In this document: piece by piece, positions 47,075-54,760 of the stretch
Position numbering within the stretch: position 1 is the stretch's first letter
Layout: every line of letters starts with the position of its first letter
NCBI RefSeq assembly: GCF_029632765.1
Contig: NZ_CP121247.1
Location: 1,798,001-1,862,000, forward strand
Direction of reading: 5' to 3'
Origin: Arcanobacterium wilhelmae
Lineage (GTDB): Bacteria; Actinomycetota; Actinomycetes; Actinomycetales; Actinomycetaceae
DNA: 64,000 nucleotides
Translations under genes and position numbers: made by a program
The notes under the pieces: generated by a model
Database searches by the model: none
Told to the model about the DNA's origin: nothing
What the model saw: the letters and a program-made list of their open reading frames with translations, nothing else

Positions 47075-49456
47075 TCAGTGGCCGTGCGGCTTCTTGATGC
47101 CCGGGATCAGATCCGGATCACCGACAACCGCGTACTCAGCTTCGATCTTCTTTTCGAGCTTCGAGGCAACCAGCTGCGTGGGTGCGTAGAAGTTCGACTC
47201 CTGGAACGGATCCTCCGAGTTGGTGAAGTTCTTCGTCGAGATGGTCTTCCAGACGCGGATCGCCGCGCAGACCACCACGAACGCCACCGCAAGGACGAAC
47301 ACAATCGAGAGAGTGCCCTGAATGAAGGTGTTGCGGACAACCGCCTCCGTGTCTTCAATCTGCTTCGGATCGGTCAGTGTCGGCAGGAGCGCACGAGCCT
47401 GGCGCCACTGCTCCCAGTAGCCGATCTTCGGATCCGTGGAGAAGATCTTCTCGAACGATGCCGCGAAGGTGACGAGCAGGTCGAACAGGAACGGCACGAG
47501 CGGGATCCAGATGTACTTGACGAAGCCCTTGCGTGCCACCACGACCACGCAGATCAGCAGCGCCAGAGCCGCGATCAGCTGGTTAGCGATACCGAACAGC
47601 GGGTACAAGGTCTGGATTCCGCCTCGAGGATCAGTCACGCCCATCAGCAGGAGCGAGCCCCACGAAGCGACCACGACGGCGGTGGAGAACCAGGCGCCGA
47701 CCTTCCAGTTCGGATCGTGGAACTTCGGCCAGATTCCGCCGAGGGCCTCAGAGACCTGGAAGCGTGCCACACGGGTCACGGCGTCCACGGCGGAGAGAAT
47801 GAATAGGGCCTCGAACATGATCGCGAAGTGGTACCAGAAGCCCATCATCGCGGTTCCACCGCCGACCTTGTGGAGAATGTTGGACATTGCCACGGCCAGG
47901 GTTGGTGCACCACCAGTACGGGAGACGACGTGCGGTTCGCCGACGTCTTGTGCCACCTGCTTGAGAGCGGCTGCGCCTTCGACGCGGATCTCGTTGCCGT
48001 CCTTGTCGAATGTGTTCCACACTGGGTTGATCTTCTCACCCTTGGTAGTGGTGACGCCGAGGTTGTGAACAGCGACGTTGGTGATCTCTTCGCGATCAGC
48101 CTTCGTCTTGTCCCCATCCGGGGTGTACTGCTGCACGACGGCGGTGCCAGCGAGCTTATCGACCGTTGCGGCCGAGGTGTTCATACCGAAGTAGATTCCC
48201 TGGTTAAGGGAGGCTGCGGCCGCGAGGGCCATGATCGCCACGAAGGACTCCATGAGCATACCGCCGTAGCCAATCATGCGGGCCTGGGATTCCTTCTGAA
48301 TCATCTTCGGGGTGGTTCCCGAGGACACGGTTGCGTGCATGCCCGAGAGCGCACCACAGGCGATGGTGATGAAGAGGAATGGGAAGAGGGTACCTGCGAA
48401 CACCGGGCCGTCCGTGTTGGTGGCGAACTCGGTGACTGCCGGCATCTCAAGGGTGGGGCGAACCCACACGATACCGAGGGCGAGGATGGCGATGGTGCCA
48501 ACCTTCATGAAGGTCGAGAGGTAATCACGCGGGGTGAGGAGCACCCACACCGGCAGAACTGCGGCGAAGAAGCCGTAGATCACCATAACGATCACCAAGG
48601 TAGTGGGCGAAACGTGGAGGTAGGCGCCGAGCGAGGACTCTGCCACGTAACGGCCACCGATGATGCAGATGACGAGGCCGATGCAGCCTGCGATCGACAC
48701 CTCGGTGATGCGGCCCGGGGAGATGTAACGCAACCACAGGCCCATGCAGATTGCGAGCGGGATCGTCATACCCACCGAGAACACGCCCCAGGGCGACTCG
48801 GCGAGAGCGTTCACGCAGACCATGGCGAGCACGGCGAGCACGATCATGAGCATCACGAGCACGGCGACCGTGGCAACAGCGCCACCGATCTTGCCGATTT
48901 CATCCTGAGCCATCTTGCCGAGCGAGCGGCCGCCGCGACGCATGGAGAAGAAGAGCACCAGCATATCCTGGACAGCGCCGGCGATCAGCACGCCGAAGAT
49001 GATCCACAAGGTGCCGGGCAGGTAGCCCATCTGAGCTGCCAGGACCGGGCCGACGAGCGGACCAGCGCCTGCGATAGCTGCGAAGTGGTGACCGTAAAGA
49101 ACCACTCGGTTGGTGGGATCGTAATCGCGACCGTTGTTGATTCGCTCAGCCGGGGTGGCGTTGCGATCGTCCGGGATCATGATCTTCTTTTGGATGTACA
49201 GCGCGTAGAAGCGGTAACCGATCGCATAGGTACAGATCGAGGTGATCACGAACCAGATCGAGTTCACCTCTTCTCCGCGGATGATTGCGAGCATGGCCCA
49301 ACCGGTTGCACCGAGGAGAGAAATGACTACCCACAGGGCAATCTTGGCGGGGGTCCACTTGTTGTGGGGCTTGACGCCGACGGGCACGCCTTCCCTGTTA
49401 CGGATGACGTACTTCTCTTCTTCAGGTGTGTAGGTGGGAACTTCAGTGGTTGACAT
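47075..49456 (-). CDS. cstA: Carbon starvation protein A
   Basis: 793 residues, about 16-18 membrane segments. Landmarks: GYRFYALYIQKKI, NRVVLYGHHFAAIAGAGPL, GTLWIIFGVLIAGAVQDM and FGIANQLIAALALL. CstA takes up pyruvate and/or small peptides when carbon is short. An extra loop near residues 470-560 (TKGEKINPVWNTFDKDGN) is longer than in E. coli CstA, as in other actinobacteria. The ATG at 49456 follows GGAGGA; the frame continues upstream without a site. Operon with ybdD. Confidence 0.95.
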   Translation of the reverse strand: MSTTEVPTYTPEEEKYVIRNREGVPVGVKPHNKWTPAKIALWVVISLLGATGWAMLAIIRGEEVNSIWFVITSICTYAIGYRFYALYIQKKIMIPDDRNATPAERINNGRDYDPTNRVVLYGHHFAAIAGAGPLVGPVLAAQMGYLPGTLWIIFGVLIAGAVQDMLVLFFSMRRGGRSLGKMAQDEIGKIGGAVATVAVLVMLMIVLAVLAMVCVNALAESPWGVFSVGMTIPLAICMGLWLRYISPGRITEVSIAGCIGLVICIIGGRYVAESSLGAYLHVSPTTLVIVMVIYGFFAAVLPVWVLLTPRDYLSTFMKVGTIAILALGIVWVRPTLEMPAVTEFATNTDGPVFAGTLFPFLFITIACGALSGMHATVSSGTTPKMIQKESQARMIGYGGMLMESFVAIMALAAAASLNQGIYFGMNTSAATVDKLAGTAVVQQYTPDGDKTKADREEITNVAVHNLGVTTTKGEKINPVWNTFDKDGNEIRVEGAAALKQVAQDVGEPHVVSRTGGAPTLAVAMSNILHKVGGGTAMMGFWYHFAIMFEALFILSAVDAVTRVARFQVSEALGGIWPKFHDPNWKVGAWFSTAVVVASWGSLLLMGVTDPRGGIQTLYPLFGIANQLIAALALLICVVVVARKGFVKYIWIPLVPFLFDLLVTFAASFEKIFSTDPKIGYWEQWRQARALLPTLTDPKQIEDTEAVVRNTFIQGTLSIVFVLAVAFVVVCAAIRVWKTISTKNFTNSEDPFQESNFYAPTQLVASKLEKKIEAEYAVVGDPDLIPGIKKPHGH

Positions 49457-49653
49457 GGGTTCCTCCGATCCACATTGATCGCGCGGGATTGCGCTTGCGG
49501 ACGCGTTTTCCGACTTCCCGTCTTCGGGACATGCACTGGAGGGGGACGCGTCCACCTCGAACACAACTATCCTAGGCATGTGGCCCAACCAACATTCAGG
49601 GCAGAAAAAGAATAGCGGCGTGACCTCTCTCACGTTGAATATTTTTCATCCTG

Positions 49654-49669
49654 GTTTCTTTAAAGAAAC
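49654..49669. promoter_or_regulatory. 16-bp perfect palindrome upstream of cstA
   Basis: GTTTCTTTAAAGAAAC lies in an A/T-rich part of the ~255-nt gap between cstA and the small ORF, about 200 nt before the cstA ATG. Likely an operator. A TTGAGG upstream on the minus strand could be a -35 whose -10 overlaps it. The long leader (49457 to about 49640) shows no clear riboswitch. Confidence 0.45.
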
Positions 49670-49711
49670 AGTAAAGACCTCAATTTTTACGCCAATTTTT
49701 CACAATTTTCA

Positions 49712-49975
49712 TTACTTTTCACCGTTGAGCTCACCTGAAACATCCTGCAAAAATGCCCGTCTCACTCTTTGAGACCAAATCCCAACACTCAAAAACACCT
49801 TGGCGACACCATTTTGGACTAGCTCATCAGGGTATTTCCCCAGCACAAAGCCGTTTTGTAATAAATATGCACAGACTATGAGAAAGAAAATGAGGCCGAT
49901 CGTCCACACTGAAAAGCGTTTCCGACCACCGATTTCCTCCCTCCCGATAGAATCGAAAAGCACATTATTATGCAC
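49712..49975 (-). CDS. Possible small single-pass membrane protein
   Basis: 87 codons: 22 polar residues, one strong membrane segment (FSVWTIGLIFFLIVCAYLL), then a ~45-residue polar tail. No recognised family, and only a weak ribosome site before the ATG. It lies upstream of cstA in the same direction, and its 5' end abuts the divergent peptidase gene. The DNA is A/T-richer than its neighbours. It may be a real small gene or a chance frame. Confidence 0.35.
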   Translation of the reverse strand: MHNNVLFDSIGREEIGGRKRFSVWTIGLIFFLIVCAYLLQNGFVLGKYPDELVQNGVAKVFLSVGIWSQRVRRAFLQDVSGELNGEK

Positions 49976-49993
49976 CTATTCGGAAGGAATCCC

Positions 49994-52798
49994 ATGAGGA
50001 AAACCTCGCGCGGGATCGTCGCAGCCCTGGGAGCTGCCAGCGTCCTCCTCACGCCGGCACTCGCCAATGCCGCACCAAACGATCCAGCAGGTCAGCAGCC
50101 TGCATATACCTCATCGACAGCTAGCGTTTCGACGCAGGCAACCACCGACGCCGACAAGGCCCTGATTGCGGCCGCAATTGCACACGCAGCCACCGCGAGC
50201 GAAAAGGACGCCACACCAGCACCCGCCGCGACCACCGATCCGACGCCGGCACCGCAGCCAAGCGCGACCCCAACTGCCGAGCCAAGCCCGTCGTCGTCGG
50301 CAAGCCCGAGCGCCGACCCAACCACAGCGCCGTCGGCGCAGCCGAGCGCCACCCCGGCGCCTGAGCCGTCAATCACGCCGACCACCGCGCCAACCACGGA
50401 CGCGACTGCCTCGCCGTCGGCGGAACCCAGCCCGTCGGCTAGCCCGAGCGAAACTCCCGCTCCAGCGCCGAACGCAGACCCGACGCCGTCGGCTAGCCCG
50501 ACCTACGATCCGGCACCGAAGTGGGACTCGTTCGCGAAGGATAAGCCGGAGTACCCGGAGTCGGCCAAGCAATTCGACCCGGACGGCGACGGCAAATACG
50601 TGATCCCCGAGCCAGTCCAAGGCGGCAAAGGTGCCGGCGCGGTCCCGGCGGGGCTCGAGAAGTACTACAACCAGAAAATCCAGTGGGGTAAGTGCGACCT
50701 GCCCGACCTCATCACCGACGACAACGGCAAGCAGTACACCGCAAACGACGGCGCGACCGTCAGCCCGGAAGGCGTGAAGACAACCCGGATCGCACGTAAC
50801 GTCGAGTGTGGTTACGTGATCGTTCCGGTGGACTACTCCAAGCCCGACGGCGAGCGCATGGCCGTCTACGTCTACCACGCCGCCGCTCGCGACGTGAACT
50901 CCGACGTCTCCGGTGATCTTTCCGATCCGAACCGCGCCACGAACGGCCTCCTGTTCGTCAACCCGGGCGGTCCGGGCGGCGACTCGACGACGTTCGCAAA
51001 CGACCTCGCCTGGGCAGGCATGCGTATGCTCACTCAGGAAGTGGACGGCAAGGTCACATACCTGGACGATCCGAGTAACCCGTATGCGCCGCTGTCGCGC
51101 TTCGACATTGTGGGTGTGGCGCCGCGCGGCACCGCACACTCGATGCCATCGATCCTGTGCAACTCGGTGGAAACCGACCGTCTCGCCGATTCGCTCAAAC
51201 TCTCGCCTGCCGATTACGGCGACTTCACGAAGTTCGTCCACAACGACTGCGTGACCCAGTCGGTCGCCCAATTCCCGGGCATGGACGGCGAAAACTACGT
51301 CAACCACGCCGGCGTGATCAACACGGCGCGCGACATGGACGTGGTTCGCGCGATCCTTGGCCAGGAGAAGCTCTCCTACTACGGCGTTTCGTACGGCACG
51401 CGCCTGGGCAACCAGTACCGCTCGCTGTTCGAGAACAACATCGACCGCATGCTGCTCGACTCGTCCACCAACCAGTTGGTGAACAACTACCCGCTGCTCA
51501 AGCCGTACCAGGACGAGGCCATCGCGCCGGCCGGCTACTACGACGGCGGTCTGGCGCAGCACCGTGCGATCGACCAGACGTTCCGCCACTTCCTCGCGAC
51601 CTGCCTGACTTCGGGCGAGTGCGCACTGGCAGATAACGCGAAGCTCGATCCGAAGTCGGTCACCCCGGAGCAGATTCAGGCCGTGCTCGACAAGTACACG
51701 GAGCTGATGCGCGGGGCCGCGAAGGACAGCTCCTACGTGGCGAAAGCCTACGAGGGCCGCGATTTCACGTTCGACGACATGACGATCGGTACGATCCAGG
51801 CGATGTACGCCACCTCGCTGTGGCCGAAGCTCCAGGCGGCACTGAACGCACTCGTTGTTGAGAAGGATCCGTCGGGCTTGCTGGAGCTTGGCGACCAGTA
51901 CTACTCACGTACGTGGGATCCGGACAAGAAGAAGCTCGTCTACGACGTCGACTCCTCGAAGCCGTACCGTTTCCAGACGCTCTCCTGCCTCGACGAGCTT
52001 GCGCAGAAGGAAGCGTACTCTTCGAGCGAGCTGAGCAAGCTTGCGTACGAGGCTGCGCCGTGGCGCTACTCGAGCCCTGAAGCCGCCTCCGGCGACGGCG
52101 TCGAGTACCCGGACTACTGCGCCCAGTGGACGGCGTCCGAGAAGGCACTGTCGGTGGTTTCGCAGACTGTCAAGCCGCTTGCGACGCTCGTGCTCGGTAA
52201 CGCGTTCGACTTCGCGACCCCGTTCTGGCAGTCCGTTGTGCATGCGAAGCTCAACCAGGGTTACCTGATCATCTCGCCGAACCCGACCCACGGCGTGTAC
52301 TTTGACACGAAGTGCGCCATGAACATTGTGGGCCGCTTCCTCGATGTTGGCCCCAAGCAGTTCGATCTCGACTTTGCAAACGGGCTGTTTAAGGACGCGA
52401 AGTACACCGGTGCGCAAGGCGTGGACACGGTAGACATTTACTCCAAGCCGACCGTGGCCACCGAGTGCCAGTTGATCTCGTTCCGTCCGGCCAACCTGTT
52501 TGAGCCGGAAGGTACACCGCTGATCAAGCTCGTGCCGGCAACGAAGATCGCGGACAAGAAGAATAACGCGCCGACACCGCAGCAGAAGGCGAAGCCGCAG
52601 GAGAAGAAGAACTCCCAGGGTGGTCACGCCTCGGCCGTGAAGCCGAACGCGCCGATGGCTCAGCACAACGCCGCGCCGATGGCACAGCAGGGCGGCCTCG
52701 CACACACCGGCGCGAATGTGGCCACGCTGGCCGCGGTTGCCGCGCTCACGATGATCGTGGGTGGCGCCTCGGTGGCGATGCGTCGCAAGGAGAACTGA
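49994..52798 (+). CDS. Wall-anchored SlpD/TAP-type alpha/beta-hydrolase peptidase
   Basis: 934 residues. Signal peptide to ~27 (ANAAPND); a ~150-residue Pro/Thr/Ser/Ala linker; then an alpha/beta-hydrolase of the tripeptidyl-aminopeptidase type. Visible are the oxyanion NPGGPGGDS, nucleophile elbow GVSYGTRLG (Ser), NAFDFATP (Asp region) and NPTHGVYF (His), with the TAP C-terminal domain. The C-terminus has LAHTG, a hydrophobic span and MRRKEN. Proteins of this family cut short peptides from N-termini. A linker ahead of the enzyme and a wall anchor behind it are unusual for the family. AAGGAA stands before the ATG. Confidence 0.88.
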   Translation: MRKTSRGIVAALGAASVLLTPALANAAPNDPAGQQPAYTSSTASVSTQATTDADKALIAAAIAHAATASEKDATPAPAATTDPTPAPQPSATPTAEPSPSSSASPSADPTTAPSAQPSATPAPEPSITPTTAPTTDATASPSAEPSPSASPSETPAPAPNADPTPSASPTYDPAPKWDSFAKDKPEYPESAKQFDPDGDGKYVIPEPVQGGKGAGAVPAGLEKYYNQKIQWGKCDLPDLITDDNGKQYTANDGATVSPEGVKTTRIARNVECGYVIVPVDYSKPDGERMAVYVYHAAARDVNSDVSGDLSDPNRATNGLLFVNPGGPGGDSTTFANDLAWAGMRMLTQEVDGKVTYLDDPSNPYAPLSRFDIVGVAPRGTAHSMPSILCNSVETDRLADSLKLSPADYGDFTKFVHNDCVTQSVAQFPGMDGENYVNHAGVINTARDMDVVRAILGQEKLSYYGVSYGTRLGNQYRSLFENNIDRMLLDSSTNQLVNNYPLLKPYQDEAIAPAGYYDGGLAQHRAIDQTFRHFLATCLTSGECALADNAKLDPKSVTPEQIQAVLDKYTELMRGAAKDSSYVAKAYEGRDFTFDDMTIGTIQAMYATSLWPKLQAALNALVVEKDPSGLLELGDQYYSRTWDPDKKKLVYDVDSSKPYRFQTLSCLDELAQKEAYSSSELSKLAYEAAPWRYSSPEAASGDGVEYPDYCAQWTASEKALSVVSQTVKPLATLVLGNAFDFATPFWQSVVHAKLNQGYLIISPNPTHGVYFDTKCAMNIVGRFLDVGPKQFDLDFANGLFKDAKYTGAQGVDTVDIYSKPTVATECQLISFRPANLFEPEGTPLIKLVPATKIADKKNNAPTPQQKAKPQEKKNSQGGHASAVKPNAPMAQHNAAPMAQQGGLAHTGANVATLAAVAALTMIVGGASVAMRRKEN

Positions 52799-52812
52799 TT
52801 CTCCCCGGTGTT

Positions 52813-52872
52813 TGACCGAAAAGGGGTTGGGCCCGCAGATCAAAGATCTGCGGGCCCAACCCCTTTCGGTCA
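52813..52872 (+). terminator. Very long hairpin terminator
   Basis: A ~28-bp stem: the left arm starts TGACCGAAAAGGGGTTGGGC and the right ends CCCCTTTCGGTCA, with a 3-nt loop and one bulged A. It begins 14 nt after the peptidase stop and has no T run. Confidence 0.75.
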
Positions 52873-52963
52873 TGCGCGAGAGGTTCATCTCATGCAAGTC
52901 AGCCCCGGCATTCATTTACTCATTCGAGCGCGCACAATGAGAGCCGAACCGGCGCCGGCGGGG

Positions 52964-53293
52964 CTACTTCACGATCGGGGCGAGCGTTGCACCCGTCAGC
53001 TCCACAAGATCTTTCGGATCGAGCATCACCTGCGCGCCACGCGCACCACCCGAGACGAGCGCCTTCTCGAGCTCGAGCACGCCAGAATCGATCACCACTG
53101 GCATCGGGGTTTGCATCGCGATCGGGCCGATTGCGCCGATTGCGCCGAGCGGGCGGCCCGTGAGCTTTTGCGCTTCTTCAGCCTTCTCCTTCCACTTGCG
53201 TCGGTTGCCGACGACGCCTGCGGGCGCCGCGCGTCCGAACGCGACTTGTTGCTCGCTACGCAACTGCGGTGACCGGCGTCGGGAGTACGGCAA
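52964..53293 (-). pseudogene. 5'-truncated YbaK-type aminoacyl-tRNA deacylase
   Basis: Only the C-terminal part of a YbaK/ProX-family domain remains: LGAIGAIGPIAMQTPMPVV, GGARGAQVMLDPKDLVELTG. Full proteins have about 155-165 residues and a first half with the conserved Lys region; that half is missing here. The frame opens with Arg-rich nonsense (MPYSRRRSPQL), and no ribosome site fits. The break falls close to a CCGACGCCGGTCAC word (53267-53280), perhaps the rearrangement point. Confidence 0.65.
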
Positions 53294-53350
53294 AATACTT
53301 GCGCTCTCAACTATCTCGTCCCATAATAGATGGCAGATATTTAATTTTCA

Positions 53351-54325
53351 ATGAAAGAAGTTGCCATGGACTCCCCCGTCAACGCGATTGACATGCACGC
53401 ACACATCTACCCCGCCCGCTATCTCGATTTCCTCGAGGAAATCGGCGTGGACCCCGCAACCACCGCGATCGCCCGCAACATCAACGCGGACGATACCGAG
53501 GCCGATATGGCCAAGCGCCTCGAGTGGATGGACAGAGCTGGTGTTGCCACACAGGTCCTCGCCGCTACTCCGCAGATCCCATCCGTCGCTGATCCAGACA
53601 AGTCCGCGCAAGCCGCGCGCATGATCAACGACATCTACGCCGACGTCGTCGCCCGCTATCCCGGCCGTTTCCTCGCGCTCGGCTCGCTCCCGCTCCCCCA
53701 CGTTGAAGAATCCATCGCAGAGATCGGGCGCATTTTCGACGAACTGCACTTCCACGGGATCGCGTTCCCCACAGTCCTGCCCGGCGGGCTCTCGATCGCC
53801 GACCCGCAACTCGACCCGATCTGGGAAGAACTCGACCGACGCGGCGCGCTCGTGAACATCCACGCCACCGGCTCCGGCGCGCATACACCCATGATCACGG
53901 ATTTCTGGCTCACCTGGGTGAACGGCGCTCCGATGGAGGATGCGATCGCCACGCTGCAGCTCATGAAGAAGGACCACCCGAACCGGTTCCCGCACGTGCG
54001 CCTGCATATCGCACACTTGGCTGGCGACCTCGCTTTCCTTTCCCAACGCATCGAAGATAACTACACTGACTGGGATTCGTTCGCCAGCTCGCCGCGCGAG
54101 ATGCTGCACCACATGTATTACGACGCCGCGAACTTCCATGAGCCGTCGCTACGCCTGGCGGTTGAAACGTACGGCGATAGCCAAATCATGGCCGGCTCCG
54201 ACATCCCCTACTTCCAAGAAGATAAGTACGTGCGCGCGTTTGATTACATTCGCACCGCCAAGCTCGACGACGACGTGAAGGCGAAGATTTTGCGCGGGAA
54301 CGCCCAGGCTCTGCTTGGTCTGTAG
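53351..54325 (+). CDS. Amidohydrolase-2 (ACMSD-like) metal-dependent hydrolase
   Basis: 324 residues, TIM-barrel. DMHAHIYP near the N-terminus gives the H-x-H metal site; HATGSG and LHIAHLAG supply later His ligands; MAGSDIPYF holds the Asp. This is the PF04909 family, which includes decarboxylases of aromatic and amino-carboxymuconate substrates; the substrate is unknown here. The start may be 53351 (A/T-rich -10-like TATTTAAT just upstream, leaderless) or the ATG at 53366 after AAAGAAG. A small Fe-S gene follows after 56 nt. Confidence 0.8.
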   Translation: MKEVAMDSPVNAIDMHAHIYPARYLDFLEEIGVDPATTAIARNINADDTEADMAKRLEWMDRAGVATQVLAATPQIPSVADPDKSAQAARMINDIYADVVARYPGRFLALGSLPLPHVEESIAEIGRIFDELHFHGIAFPTVLPGGLSIADPQLDPIWEELDRRGALVNIHATGSGAHTPMITDFWLTWVNGAPMEDAIATLQLMKKDHPNRFPHVRLHIAHLAGDLAFLSQRIEDNYTDWDSFASSPREMLHHMYYDAANFHEPSLRLAVETYGDSQIMAGSDIPYFQEDKYVRAFDYIRTAKLDDDVKAKILRGNAQALLGL

Positions 54326-54381
54326 TTACGGCGCACAGCGTTGTACAGTGAGCGGTAGCACAAATAAGAAAGGACTTCTCC

Positions 54382-54621
54382 ATGAGCGTTTCCGACATCC
54401 CAGAAGGGTACAAGGCCTACGACGCCGAGGGCATCAGCGTGCTGTGGAACCCGCCGATCTGCCAACATTCGGGGAACTGCGTGCGTGGGAATGGCGACGT
54501 GTTCAGCAAGAACCGCCGCCCCTGGATCGATCCGGCCGCCGCTGACGCCGAAGAGATCGCCGCGATCATCGACACCTGCCCCTCCGGCGCACTCAAATAC
54601 ATCCTGCATAAGGAAAGCTGA
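54382..54621 (+). CDS. YjdI-type mono-cluster 4Fe-4S protein
   Basis: 79 residues. Four cysteines are placed as in the divergent 4Fe-4S mono-cluster family (PF06902): CQHSGNC, then RPWID, then CPSGALKY. The family acts as a small electron carrier of unproven partner. Its position after the amidohydrolase, 56 nt downstream, suggests co-transcription. AAAGGA precedes the ATG, and a strong terminator follows. Confidence 0.9.
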   Translation: MSVSDIPEGYKAYDAEGISVLWNPPICQHSGNCVRGNGDVFSKNRRPWIDPAAADAEEIAAIIDTCPSGALKYILHKES

Positions 54622-54634
54622 ACGTTGCACGAAT

Positions 54635-54678
54635 GAACGGTGGGGCTCGGAAGCTCATGCTTCCGGGCCCCACCGTTC
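54635..54678 (+). terminator. Terminator after the Fe-S gene
   Basis: GAACGGTGGGGCTCGGAAGC pairs with GCTTCCGGGCCCCACCGTTC (one G-G mismatch at most) around a 4-nt loop. Downstream GTTTTCTTTTTG gives T tracts. Confidence 0.75.
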
Positions 54679-54760
54679 GATCTGTGCGGTTTTCTTTTTG
54701 TTTGGCTGACGCCCGCGTACCCGTTTCCCGACGACGCCGGGGCGTGGCACACGCTGTTCG

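Noticed and set aside
47828..51589. Antisense frames opposite cstA (47828-49453) and the peptidase (50369-51589)
   Set aside because: His/Asp-rich or Val/Arg-rich shadows of well-supported genes, with no ribosome sites.
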